Source of the DNA: Fragilaria radians
Taxonomy: Eukaryota > Bacillariophyta > Fragilariophyceae > Fragilariales > Fragilariaceae
Assembly: GCA_900642245.1 (NCBI GenBank)
Contig: CAAAJI010000004.1
Span: forward strand, 277,305 to 341,304
Reading direction: 5' to 3'
DNA: 64,000 nt
Position 1 is the first letter of the stretch; each line of letters starts with the position of its first letter. Shown piece after piece: positions 10,497 to 21,166 of the stretch. Under the pieces are notes generated by a model, which ran no database searches, had not been told where the DNA came from, and saw only the letters and a list, made by a program, of their open reading frames with translations. The translations under genes were made by a program, and so were the position numbers.

Positions 10497-12761
10497 TTAG
10501 TCGCTGGCTTTAATCACGTTTGGCCTTTCTGTGGCACGAACATTTTGGCACCATGATTCAGGCACACTTGCATCGTCCATGTGTATATTATATTTTTTGT
10601 GAACAAATTTAGGTGTAGATTTTTTAAACATGTTCAGAAGCTTCATCGAGACTGCCTTAGCTGCGATGCATCCTTCGAAAATATCTTCAAGCATTTGGGT
10701 GCGAATCGAGCTCCCTGATTTAAGGTTGGCACACGCTTTCATTATGCTCAAATACGTCAAGAAATTTGGATCTTCAAATTCAGGAGAGTTTTTCATGAGA
10801 TCAAAGACTGAGAGTGCGAAATCCAGAGCATTTTCCAGGTCATCATTCTTCCCTCTCGCATTTGCAACAGCGTTTATCGTTGCAGTAAATGTCACAACAT
10901 CAGGTTTGAGATTCCTGTTCCCAGCTCTATACTCTTGTAGCATCTTTTCAAAGAGAACCACCACTCTTTGCGCTGGATTTTCTCTATAATATGAGGTTGA
11001 TCCCCATGCATGTATGACACTCGTGTAACTTAGCTTATTTGGAGTCACAGTTCCTTCTGTAATCATCCGATCTAAAAGTGTCTGGGCAAGTGGTCCGCAT
11101 CCTTTGACTTTCGTCATCGCTTGCAAAGTAGTGTTATATGTGACGATATCTGGTTTCAAGCTTTGACTTTTCTCGAGTTTTTCTAGTATGACGATTGCTT
11201 TATTCATCTCGCCATGTTTGGCAAATGCGCCAATTACAAGATTGTAACTAAACATATCTGGCTCACAAAACTCTTTCATGGTTTCCAACAAATTCTCAGC
11301 TTTAAATGATGACCTAACATTTGTATCTTTGCTATATGTGGAGATAAGAGTATTAAATGTTCGAGCATTAGGCTTGAAGTCAATATCATTCGTTTTTCGA
11401 TAAAGTTCAATCATTTCATCCATTATTGCTTGAGCTCTCGATAGGAAATCGGGATGCTTAACACATCGCGACCAGGCTTTAATGCAAGTTGTGAAAGTCA
11501 CCGCATTGGGCTTGGCACTTTCTCCTGTGGTATGATAACGAGATATCATTTCACGCAACAATCGTTCTGCTTGCTCAGCACCGAATCCTTCTTTGTATTC
11601 ACTTCTCTGCATCGCTTTGAGCTTAGGGCATTGCCACTCGGACCAGGCATTGATAAGAATGCTATACGTGCGTGTGTTGGCTATTAGACCTGCGTCGTCA
11701 TCATCGTTTTCGTCTCTCTGGCCTAGAGCTCCGCTTTCGTGAAGTGTCTCCATCATTCGGAGAAGGTTTTCAGCTTTTCTAGTTTCATACGTTTTATCCC
11801 GACTAGACTCCTTCAGTAGAGCCCACGCGTGTATAGCAGTATTAAACATAATTACATCAGGCTTCATCGCATAGCCGTACAGCTCACTATTATTCTCAAT
11901 GTATTTTTTTTGCCTTTCTATAGCCACTTGAAGCATAGATTGAACCCGAGAGGCAGCCCCAATAGCCCCTGAATTTGCCCACGCATCCATGATAGCACAA
12001 AGTGTCCGACCGTTTGGAGGAGCTGCTGTCCAAGATTCGAGTTTACACGTTAGAAACCAATTTTCCATTTCCAGAAAGAGTTCCTCCGCCTTCTTGCCTG
12101 ACTCTGGCGACTTTGCTTTCGCCCATGCATTCAAGACAATATTGAAGCTCCTGGTTGTGGGAAAGACTGCATCATTACCATTTTTAGACTTTTCACGACA
12201 TCTAGAAATCATCCCTTTGAGAATTTCAGATGCCTTTTCCGCAGCAGGGTGACTATGTTGTGGCTCTCCTTGATGGCAAGAGGCAAAGGCGTGTAGAACA
12301 TGATTGTACGTTGCTGCGTCTGGAGTAAGATAACGCATTTTCTCGTGTGTTTCGGCACTTTGCTCCAAGGCACGAAGTAGTGATAGCGATGCTTCTGCTG
12401 CAGTTAAGCCGTGTATGGACGATAACTGAACCCATTGCTCCAACAAGGAATCTATACGCCTCTGCGTTAAGGTTTCCGCAACATGTGTTTCTACATCCAG
12501 AGAACGCATCACTTCATGAGTTTCCTCAAGTAAAGTGTCAAAGTGATCTTGTTGGATTATTTCTGATTCTGTCTTGATGGGACTAGTCGATGAGAAGCAT
12601 TTCAAATGTTGGTGATGGTTCAGCTTTGAATTGGCTTTCAATGTTTCCGAGCCATATTGACGACGCCTAGTGACACGACTTGTATGCATATAGCCGCGAT
12701 TTCTTGTCATCGTTGATAACAGCCCAATTGGGGGAGTCCGTATACTTCGACATACATTCAT
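10497..12761 (-). CDS. Pentatricopeptide repeat (PPR) protein, probably organellar
   Basis: One 754-residue frame. From about residue 145 onward there are at least ten degenerate 35-residue helical repeats that begin with a T/S-F/Y-N pattern: TYNHVLHAFA, SFNIVLNAWAKA, MFNTAIHAWA, TYSILINAWSEW, TFTTCIKAWSR, TFNTLISTYSK, SYNLVIGAFAKHGEM, TYNTTLQAM, SYTSVIHAWG, TFTATINAVANA, TYLSIMKACAN. PPR proteins bind organellar RNA sequence-specifically and control its processing, stability or translation. The N-terminus (residues 1-65) is rich in R, S and T and nearly free of acidic residues, which suggests a mitochondrial presequence; there is no plastid-type signal peptide. The repeats are P-class and no DYW or SMR tail is seen. 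Convergent with the pfkB gene. Confidence 0.9.
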   Translation of the reverse strand: MNVCRSIRTPPIGLLSTMTRNRGYMHTSRVTRRRQYGSETLKANSKLNHHQHLKCFSSTSPIKTESEIIQQDHFDTLLEETHEVMRSLDVETHVAETLTQRRIDSLLEQWVQLSSIHGLTAAEASLSLLRALEQSAETHEKMRYLTPDAATYNHVLHAFASCHQGEPQHSHPAAEKASEILKGMISRCREKSKNGNDAVFPTTRSFNIVLNAWAKAKSPESGKKAEELFLEMENWFLTCKLESWTAAPPNGRTLCAIMDAWANSGAIGAASRVQSMLQVAIERQKKYIENNSELYGYAMKPDVIMFNTAIHAWALLKESSRDKTYETRKAENLLRMMETLHESGALGQRDENDDDDAGLIANTRTYSILINAWSEWQCPKLKAMQRSEYKEGFGAEQAERLLREMISRYHTTGESAKPNAVTFTTCIKAWSRCVKHPDFLSRAQAIMDEMIELYRKTNDIDFKPNARTFNTLISTYSKDTNVRSSFKAENLLETMKEFCEPDMFSYNLVIGAFAKHGEMNKAIVILEKLEKSQSLKPDIVTYNTTLQAMTKVKGCGPLAQTLLDRMITEGTVTPNKLSYTSVIHAWGSTSYYRENPAQRVVVLFEKMLQEYRAGNRNLKPDVVTFTATINAVANARGKNDDLENALDFALSVFDLMKNSPEFEDPNFLTYLSIMKACANLKSGSSIRTQMLEDIFEGCIAAKAVSMKLLNMFKKSTPKFVHKKYNIHMDDASVPESWCQNVRATERPNVIKASD

Positions 12762-13591
12762 GGCTTAAAGTTGGAAGGGTTTCTATACCTCTTTCCACTA
12801 ATCCATAAAATAACTTCCACGTGGAAAAAAGACAAGCACCTGCTGAACATTGCAGGCAGTTGGCAGTTATTGCACTTCTTACCTTTACCAAGGTGATTTG
12901 AATAAAATTAAAATGAAAATGCTCAAACTAAATGTTCCATACTCAAAAGACTGGAAATCAATCTGCAAGTGTGAAAAATCATATAAAACTTGGACTAACT
13001 TAGCAAATCAAGTGAATGGCGTGAAAACAAAAAGACATTTCCTGCACTAATGCAGAAGAAGAGATTAACATATAAGATACGCATTTCCATGGAAGACCAG
13101 AAATGGAGCTTATAGAGAGAATTTCATAACTACGCTCATTTAATGGTATTCTCATACATCAATATGCATTGCTGTATTGAGCTGCAATTATTTTTAGGAT
13201 TCTCCTTCTAAGAAATAATCATGAAGGAATTTCCAAACCTCTACATGAGGCATCAGCTCTAGCTGGATTCTTGAGCCTTGATAATCATTTGCCCTGTTAA
13301 ACCCTAGCAAGTCTGATCTCTAGTATGACAAAGACTCCAATTATCAGAGCAGAAGCATTGTTTAGCATTTTAGTGGGCTGTTTCATGGGAAATCAAAAGT
13401 AGTCTACTTTATCTTGTTTCTTCTTACAGCTCCTTTTGCTGTGGCTCGTGGGAAGCCATCACTTGTAACAGCAAATTGATTGAGCCTACATTAATCGGAA
13501 CTTTAATTTCAATGGAATATCAACTCTTGTCCTTGGAATGTGGAATCGATGGAAAATATGGTTTTTCACAGCAAGACCGAACTGCAGAACC
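12762..13591. other. Divergent intergenic region, AT-rich
   Basis: No gene seen. An ATG at 13512 and one at 13538 (in frame with the next gene) precede the preferred start at 13592. Confidence 0.5.
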
Positions 13592-14089
13592 ATGAAGATC
13601 GGATTCTATGTCTTAACATCTCTCATATTTAACGCTCCATTCGCGCTGCCATTTGCCCCTATCCATTCATCTCGAGTCCCAAGTCGTATCTATGCAAATT
13701 TGAATGATGATTATTCCACTGATGAAGTGCGAGCTATGGATGATCTTATTGTGTCTTTGTCCCTAATGCCAACCGACGAGAGCAGGCGCAAAAAGGCGGT
13801 TGAGATTTTTGAAATAGAGTTGGCTAAGCCCAATGGTGCGCCTAAAAGGTTTGCTGATTTGTTCGATGCAGTCTTAGCAATTGTCGGAGATCGCGTCCAA
13901 TTATCGGCAAAGATGAGGGCTTCGGAGACTAGCAAACAAACAACTGAAGAAGATTACACACAAATTGATTTTATGAGCCGCTCTTCTGACGAGCGTCAAC
14001 TCTGGGCGCTTGTTGATTTAATGGTACAGTCAAAGACAATAGTAAAGAAAGCCGCCGGTACTCTCGGTAATAATGGAAGCTTCACGTAA
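13592..14089 (+). CDS. Small plastid-targeted protein of unknown function
   Basis: I prefer the ATG at 13592 (165 residues) over the in-frame ATG at 13538, because it places a hydrophobic signal segment (IGFYVLTSLIFNAPF) directly at the N-terminus. It is followed by ALPFAPIHSSRVPSR, a good match to the ASAFAP-type cleavage site plus Ser/Arg-rich transit peptide of diatom plastid proteins. The mature part (from about residue 36) is helical and charged: VRAMDDLIVSLS, then SRRKKAVEIFEIELAK, KRFADLFDAVLAI, and ERQLWALVDLMVQSKTIVKK. There is no membrane segment and no recognised domain. A stromal, lineage-specific protein is the best guess. Confidence 0.6.
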   Translation: MKIGFYVLTSLIFNAPFALPFAPIHSSRVPSRIYANLNDDYSTDEVRAMDDLIVSLSLMPTDESRRKKAVEIFEIELAKPNGAPKRFADLFDAVLAIVGDRVQLSAKMRASETSKQTTEEDYTQIDFMSRSSDERQLWALVDLMVQSKTIVKKAAGTLGNNGSFT

Positions 14090-14623
14090 TTCTACTTCAA
14101 GTGATAAAATATACATTTGACTTAACAGGGCCTCTGATTACAATATCAAGTTCACGATGTAAATCACATCGTATCTTAAATTCTTTTTAAGCAGAATTGT
14201 TACTTCTAAAAAATCCCCGGTCACATTTAATGTTCACAGCACAAATTGTGGAGTATGGGGTATATATGCCTTTCTTGCCTGAGTTTAAGATATTAACTTA
14301 AAATATCAGTAACTCTCGAATGTAATGAGTTGCCACAGCTGTTTAGCAAAAATTTAATGGTGCGAATTTTGCTTAATTTGATAAACAACCTGGTAACAAC
14401 TCGGCCTTTTCACACTACAGTGAACAGTTGAAAGACTGTCATCATCTTTTGCCTTCATGAGCAATCATGTGTGCATCGTTATCGACAATCTAGTAAGGCA
14501 GAATCCAAGCAGATATCAATCCATGAAATATAAATATGAAGATGACGACTTTGGAAAAGGTTCTAACATCGTGGTTGTAGTATACTTAAGTTTGGTATGA
14601 TGCTTTTCCGATCGTTAACAGTT
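14090..14623. other. Convergent 3' intergenic stretch
   Basis: It holds the 3' ends of the plastid-type gene (+) and the peroxiredoxin gene (-). AT-rich; no other feature seen. Confidence 0.5.
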
Positions 14624-15453
14624 CTAGAGTTCGTCTCCGGTAACTGATTTAACATTTTTCAAATATTCTAGCATCGTTTTCGCATCTGAAACTTCAAATG
14701 GATCGGGACCAGAGTTTTGAGAAACTCCACCACCTTCGATGAATAACTTCTCAATTTTCATGTCATTCACAACCATAGAGTATCTCCAGCTGCGTTCACC
14801 AAACCCGCGTTCAGTATCCCACAAACAGGACATTCCCATGCCACGCGTAAACAAACTAGCACCATCTGGAATTAGCTTCACAGTTTTGAAACCAAGACTT
14901 CCTGGAGTCATATCCTCCTCCAATCTAGGAAAAAGAAAAATTGTGTCAGACTCGTCATATTTCATTCCGTATTCTAATTTTCATCACACACTTACCCTTG
15001 ATGAAGACCCCATTGACGCATGACAAATGCGTCATTTACAGATAAACAATACACTTCATCGACCCCGTAGCTCTTAATTGCGTCATAAAGTTCATGGTAT
15101 CCTGGAAGATGTGACGCGGAGCCTGTACTCCATGTATTAGTGTCAGCAACTTGAAAAGAGTGTCATACTTTACATCAGTTAATTGAAAATTAGACTGACT
15201 TACAGGTTGGGGTAAAAGCTCCCGGAAGAGCGAAAACAACTGCTCGCTTCCCTTTGAAATAGTCTTCACTTGTCAAGTCCTTCCAATCAAATGGGTTCTC
15301 AGTAACTTCATCAGTGCGGACTCGAGTTTTGAAAGTAACGGAAGGTACCGTCTCGCCCTCAACTTTAGTTTTCGTCCATTGTTTTTCTAATCCTCCAGCG
15401 TAAGAGGTAACAAAAAGAAAGGCAAGTGCAATTGTCGCTGTAAACTGAATCAT
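14624..15453 (-). CDS. Prx5-type (atypical 2-Cys) peroxiredoxin, three exons
   Basis: Exons are 15453-15204, 15122-14996 and 14924-14624, with GTAAGT donors and CAG/TAG acceptors. Splicing gives 225 residues in frame. The active-site block reads [19 protein letters not shown], with the peroxidatic Cys at residue 84; the family uses the preceding Thr and a later Arg with it. The following [15 protein letters not shown] and [15 protein letters not shown] are typical of the Prx5/type II group, which reduces peroxides with thioredoxin or glutaredoxin. Intron 1 splits the catalytic Cys codon after its first base. The first 20 residues ([20 protein letters not shown]) look like a signal peptide, so the protein enters the ER and perhaps an organelle, although no phenylalanine follows the cleavage site. 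An in-frame ATG upstream at 15504 is less likely. Confidence 0.88.
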
Positions 15454-18408
15454 TATTAAAGAAATGAAGGTAAAATATAAAAGATATGAAAACTGTATAC
15501 CCAAAATTACGATGTATCACAGTGACTTCAGTCTGTCGTCCTATCAAAGATTTCCATCGAATCTTCGTCGAACAAAGTCAATACTGGCACTGAAAACTTG
15601 ACAAATTAGAAGGCGTAAAAATTAAAACACATATATATGACTGTAGAAAATTCTGTTCGCTATAACCAGTCCATAAGCTTCTTTAGCACCATTTTCCTGT
15701 TAACATTTTGGAAAAGCTTGGATACATCACGCATCGCTGCTTTTCTCAGAATACATTCCTTAACTCAACTCATAACTCAAAATCTATTTCTCAATTATCC
15801 CGTCGTGTTTTCTTTTTCCTTAGCACAGGAAATTAAGCTTTTTTCTGTCGAGATACATTACAAAACTAGCAAACATATGTACTCACTTGATCCTGGAGAC
15901 GAACATAAATGCATAACTATTCCTCGCGCGTATCAATGGCCACAGAGCAATTTAACTTTGTGTTTTTTTAATCTATAATGAAGAGGATGCAATCAGAAAT
16001 GATGATACAGTTTAGAGCATTTATGTAACTGTATGCAGTAAGATTCAAGAGTTTCTTCTAGAATTACTTTGCCAAAATTGTAACATTTTTCTTGGTAAGC
16101 ACAACGTATATTAAGATAGAAATACTATATTTGAGTAATAAATATTTCTTATAAAAATCGATATTTGTGCGGCAATCAATATGGAAAGTAAGGCGTTACT
16201 ATCCGACAATCGATGTGTAAATGCATAAAATACCCTTGCATTTTCTTATACTGGCAGCTTTGGGAGCCTCCTTTATCGATTTGTAAACTCATTTTGGTAG
16301 CAACTAAGTTATTTGTTAACTAGTAATACTTATTTCCGATTGAGAATCATTAAATCCAAACAGAATTTCGAAGACACTTTGGTTCTTAGTTATATTCAGC
16401 ATTCCTTGAGATAGAAATCCTCTCTGGATTCGATACGTTCATATTTCTATACTGAGTCTTCAAATGTCATACAAACCACAATTGTGCATCCGGAAGTTGG
16501 ACAAGGCATTTATGCAAATATAAATTTGCTTCAAGTACGTTTATACCTTCTTAGCAATATTACGACAATTAAGCAGGAATGCACGTTACATCAAGAAAAA
16601 TCTGTTAATCCAAAGGACGCACAAACTTGATGAGAAACGTTCTGGAAAAAGACATATGACTATGGACGATAATCTCTCAATAAGATTCCAAACTTTAGCT
16701 GGCAGACACCAGAGTGCTCGTATAAGGCTTTCAATAGGGCTCCAATTGATATCAACGAGTAAATAAAGAAATAAAGAATGGCCACGTTGGATACTAGGGT
16801 TTTGACAGCATAAACTTTGCGCCATTCGTCAGGGACAACGTTAAATTGGGACAGAAAGCTTAGAGGAGCTATCTTGAAGTAGCGACTTTAGCCTTAATAC
16901 TGAGAACGATGTCCGTGCGCCATATGATGAATCGAGACTCGGTCATCAATAGTTATCATGAGACACGGTACCGACTGCATTTTAGCTAACAGTTATACCT
17001 CCCAAAGGTGTAACCTAAAGTGAAAACTAAAGCTCAGCATATATTTATTTCATTTTAACTCTTGCAGTCACTCCAAACTTAGTAAAACAAAAATTGTATT
17101 GAATAAGGAAAAATGAATTCAACTCCCAATCGTGAAGACTCGCGTTTGAAAAAAATTATGCGAAAATAATTAGCATTCAGTCTAAATGAAGGGGCCTATT
17201 ATTGATGACGATTAGTCACTCAAATAACCAGGTTGTAGGGTGGGATTTCTGAACTAAGTTAAAGTTGAAAATTAATTGTCATTTGGAATGACAAGAATTA
17301 GTCATATTCAATTTCTTATATTGTTGCCCAATCTTTTGGCATATGGCAGTTATTTTAGAAATTGTTAGCAGTATGAGAAACTATACTATGATGGACATTT
17401 AGGCCCTTATACTATTCGAATGGTCTCATATATGAAAGCTCTCTAACTTTCATGGTGCCTGCGTTCCGGGCCATCTAAATTTGCAGGTCACTGTATCGCT
17501 AATAACTCTAATGAGAAATCAGTTGGATCCTTTTTTCTTACTTTCTTGTTATATAATTACCCTACCCGTTGTAAGCCATTGGTTATGCTCCTTATGCAAT
17601 TTCAAAGATATAAGTTTGGATTTGAATTGTATATGGAATCTGACAAAAAATAATGGAAAAGATTGTCGCGATATTTACAGTTATTTTTTCCATGTTTAGG
17701 AGCATAGGTTCAAGAAGGCATGCGAAGGCAAAGCTATTGAAACACTTGTATCTTCACGGCTGCAGAGTATCTTGAAACAATTTTTTTAGAAGATGTTTCA
17801 TGATTCAGTATATATCCAAGGAATTAGGAAACTAAAGCATAACAATTGTTCGGCATCATGAACATCTAGTAGTACTTGGCATAGGCTAATGTCAGGAAAG
17901 AAAAGGATGCATGTTCATTCTGTACAACTCTTTGTGGACAAAATTGCTAGACCAACAACAGAAAAGAAAAGTGGATGATGGTGATCCAAATTTTTTAGTA
18001 CAACTATTCTTTAAATTTATAGAAGTAACCATACTAGGTTGCATATATATTGTTTTGCTTTGTTGAGCTAGAGATGAAAGTACTTATGCCACGAGGACAA
18101 TATCGCTTGGAAGTAAAGACATAAATATTGAATATATCAAGAATTTTCTCAAAATGGGTTTAGTAAAGAAGTTTAAGTGAAGAAATTTTTAAAACGGCAT
18201 CTTCACTCCTAATACTATCCGTTTAATATTTATGGTCCAGAGGAATGAAACGTAATCAAATTTGTCACTATCCGTTTAATATTTATGGTCCAGAAGAATG
18301 AAGCTTAATCAAATTTGTCACCATGACGGAAAACGAAATATTTTAATGATAAATTTGAAAAGAATTCTTGTTAGGAAAGGTATTGCTGTTGACATCACCA
18401 TGTATATC
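15454..18408. other. Long AT-rich intergenic region
   Basis: No supported gene in about 3 kb. ORFs at 15637-15978, 16586-16825 and 17481-17699 are hydrophobic and AT-driven. The stretch 17870-18180 reads like old coding DNA in broken frames, but I cannot name it. A 53-bp tandem duplication lies at 18214-18319. Confidence 0.5.
18214..18319. repeat. 53-bp tandem duplication
   Basis: Two head-to-tail copies, 18214-18266 and 18267-18319, each beginning ACTATCCGTTTAATATTTAT. They differ at only a few positions (gaggaatgaaacg versus gaagaatgaagct). Confidence 0.9.
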
Positions 18409-19557
18409 TTAAGGAACATGCTTCAGAACAGCCAAGTACCCATTTTCAGTGTCTAGCTTAGAACCTGGTTCTCCCGGTGCTTGAATGATTTGCAAGCCAA
18501 GATTCATCGCTTCGAGTTCCAATGCACTTGGAAGCCCTTTTGTCACCATTACGGGATTGGCTTTTACTTGCCCTAGAACGTGAGTTGCTCCCTGTGCATG
18601 TACTATCACTATAATTCCTCCAGATCGAAGAAGAGACCTCGCCTTTTGAAGTGCTTGGACTTGGTCTGGCATATCATGTAATGATGAACAAAATATAATT
18701 CCATTAAAACCTTCGTCGTCGTGAAATTTCTTAATAAAGTCAATATCCATAAAGTTGACTCCCCGATGCTGGAGTCGAGCATTCCGAATCATTTCTGGAG
18801 ATAAATCAATTCCGATGATTTGTTTAGGGAGAAATCCAACATTGTTTAGATATGGAATTAAAATTCCGGGTCCGCAGCCAACATCGAGGACTCTATTTCC
18901 CGACGTTTGCACAGGATCAACTAAATACTCACAGGCAACGCGTATTCTTCGTTCTAAATCAGGATTCATACGGAACATAACAGCTCGAGCACTTTTGGCA
19001 TCTGCTGAAGCATCCCAGGTGGTGCGCTGATAGAAATTGTGCATATCGGCGTCATCGAGATTAAGTTTCTCGTATAAATCAATCAAGTCTTCCTTATCAC
19101 AACGAGCTTCGATAACATCCTTTTCTGGGATAGAATTTTTTGCCAATTCGGATAGCTTTGACCATCGAGCTTCCCATTGTTTAACTTTTTGATACAACGT
19201 AACAGCGGAATACAAGTCTGGAGGAAGTTGTGACATAGAAGCCTGAATCCTTTCCTCTGTTCCCTTTGCAATATCACCGCCATATTTTTGAAGAAGTTGA
19301 GCTTGAATCTTCTTCTTTTCACTTTCTTTCATTTTTTTGGAAGTCGGATTTCCCACCTTGTTATTGCTACCTTGAGATTTAGGTGATCCAAAGCCTCCTG
19401 CAGTTAGAATCACTTTTCTTCTGAGGAATTCCCCACCAACGTGAAGAACAGGAATGACATTCGTTACGACGAATCCTGCAGACAGCTTTATTGACGATAT
19501 GCATAAGAAATGGAAAAATAAAAATGATCTTGAGATATCTGTGGCCTTCATAATCAT
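18409..19557 (-). CDS. SAM-dependent methyltransferase with a signal or plastid presequence
   Basis: One 382-residue frame. The C-terminal half is a class I Rossmann methyltransferase. Motif I is RVLDVGCGPGILIPYL (222-237); the acidic SAM-ribose contact follows at IIGIDLSPEM (248-256); motif IV-like FNGIIFCSSLHDM (284-296) and motif V-like RSLLRSGGIIVIVHAQG complete the core. Substrate cannot be told; a small-molecule enzyme of the Methyltransf_25/11 type is likely. Residues 60-180 are lysine-rich and helical and precede the core. The N-terminus (SFLFFHFLCISSIKLSAGFVV) is a signal peptide followed by AGF, which could be a plastid-type cleavage site. An ATG two codons downstream is an equal start candidate. 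Confidence 0.82.
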   Translation of the reverse strand: MIMKATDISRSFLFFHFLCISSIKLSAGFVVTNVIPVLHVGGEFLRRKVILTAGGFGSPKSQGSNNKVGNPTSKKMKESEKKKIQAQLLQKYGGDIAKGTEERIQASMSQLPPDLYSAVTLYQKVKQWEARWSKLSELAKNSIPEKDVIEARCDKEDLIDLYEKLNLDDADMHNFYQRTTWDASADAKSARAVMFRMNPDLERRIRVACEYLVDPVQTSGNRVLDVGCGPGILIPYLNNVGFLPKQIIGIDLSPEMIRNARLQHRGVNFMDIDFIKKFHDDEGFNGIIFCSSLHDMPDQVQALQKARSLLRSGGIIVIVHAQGATHVLGQVKANPVMVTKGLPSALELEAMNLGLQIIQAPGEPGSKLDTENGYLAVLKHVP

Positions 19558-20696
19558 CGCTAATGGATGTCAATCAATGAATCGTTGATTGAGATTGAGG
19601 GAATAACCACATTTTAGGGTTAGGGTTACTTGTTCACATGTAACCACACAAAAAAGTGAAGTAGAATTTGAAAGCAAAGCATAACCCGTGAGTAAACATA
19701 TATGCGATTAGAGCTCATGCGGAAACTAGGGATTAAAGAAAGGGCTGGATAAAAAAAATCTATATTTTTTCGATAAAAAGCTCCAGGAACTCCACCAGCA
19801 TACTGAGAGTGGAGAGGAAGCAACATTGTGGGAAAGACAAGGTTGTTACGCAGCCAAGTCAACTTTACCAACAAGAGGAAGTTTGCAATCATGTGGGAAA
19901 GGCAAGGTTGTTACTGAACGGAGTCAGCTTTGCCAACAACTACCACCTTGGACTTTGGACAGAATGCGCCGCTCAGAATTCAAAATCATGGCAAAGAGAG
20001 GCAGGTCTGTGTCATAGTATGAAGGATTCAGCTTATACAGCTGAGGATTCAGATCCTTGTAGAGATTCATAAGGACAGAAAACATGTAATGTCAAGACAA
20101 GCTGGAAAACATTTGTGATAAATGCATTGCTCTAGGATACAGGGAGAACCATTATTGCACTACATTCAGATTGCTTAATACCCCAAGATGATTGTGGAGT
20201 CTAGAGTTTTCCGGTGGAATGGAAGAATTACTGGAGTGCGGATGGAAGTAATTTGACTCTGAAATAGCCAAGATTGATTTCTCAGGAAACACAGGTGAAC
20301 AATTATTTGAATCCAGATAACAACAAAAAGCTTGGTAGAGTGTAATGAACCCAAATGCAAGACATCCTGGAGAATAGTTTGCTCTATGTGATCATGTAGG
20401 GAAAAGCAGAATGTTGGATTGATCTGCATTATTGTAGACTTGATCTGTAATTTTAGGTACCACCTCCATAGAGTGTTTTCTGAATTAAAATGTTTTGAAA
20501 TATTTTTGGTTGAAGAAAGTTTGAGACTTATTTGAAGGTAGAAAGACAGAAGGGTTGGGGAGTTTCTCCATTTTGTCAGACATTCAACACCAAGCATATC
20601 AATGTGCGCTAGAGAGCTGTAAATGGTGATTCATAAAGTAGATTGCGGTCAATGGAAGGTGCTATTCAGAGCTACAAAGTATACCAACATCCCCAT

Positions 20697-20944
20697 GCGT
20701 ACTGGGGCACAAATGTTGACAAGAAGACAAAAAGAGGCTGGTGCTCAACAAGTCAGTCAACATTGTCAACAAAGAGACAAGTATCACTGTCACCAGACAA
20801 ATGATATTTGTCAAATGCTGTCCAATATCATGGAGACAAATGATATTTGTCAAATGCGGTCCAATATCATGGAGCGCAAAAGTGCAGAAGAGTTCAATTC
20901 TGTCAACTACAGATGCAAAATATGTGGCTCTAAGTGAAGCTTGA
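20697..20944 (+). pseudogene. Ty1/copia RNase H fragment, decayed
   Basis: The frame 20741-20944 contains CGPISWSAKVQKS followed by LSTTDAKYVALSEA, the conserved RNase H end of copia polyproteins, whose canonical form has LSTTEAEY. The reading frame is broken upstream, and a 39-bp tandem duplication interrupts it. No LTR, primer-binding site or other pol part was found beside it, so this is a small relic. Confidence 0.75.
20796..20873. repeat. 39-bp tandem duplication inside the copia relic
   Basis: Copies 20796-20834 and 20835-20873 differ by one base (CTG versus CGG). Each contains ACAAATGATATTTGT, a perfect inverted repeat around GAT. The unit length (13 codons) keeps frame. Confidence 0.95.
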
Positions 20945-21166
20945 GAGAAATGAAGTTCTTATGTCTCTATAACATTTTCATCGCATTTCTGTGTTTCCTT
21001 TTTTGTAAGAAGCGTATAAACAACACATGAATATCGAAATCATTTTTCTAGAGCTGTTGCAAATACTGTACAGACGACGACTGTTCCTATTTTCAACACT
21101 TTGCATTTCGCGCCAAATTTTATTCATCTCGAAATTAAATTTCAATCTCATCATTAACCAATACCA

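Larger units (their letters stand above)
19558..21166. other. Intergenic region with decayed mobile-element sequence
   Basis: It contains two short TTAGGG units (19614-19627), a diverged 65-bp-spaced repeat at about 19827-19940 (GTGGGAAAGACAAGGTTG and GTGGGAAAGGCAAGGTTG), and the copia relic described separately. No intact gene. Confidence 0.6.

Noticed and set aside
19614..19627. TTAGGG repeated twice
   Set aside because: Two units only; too short for a telomere or useful interstitial signal.
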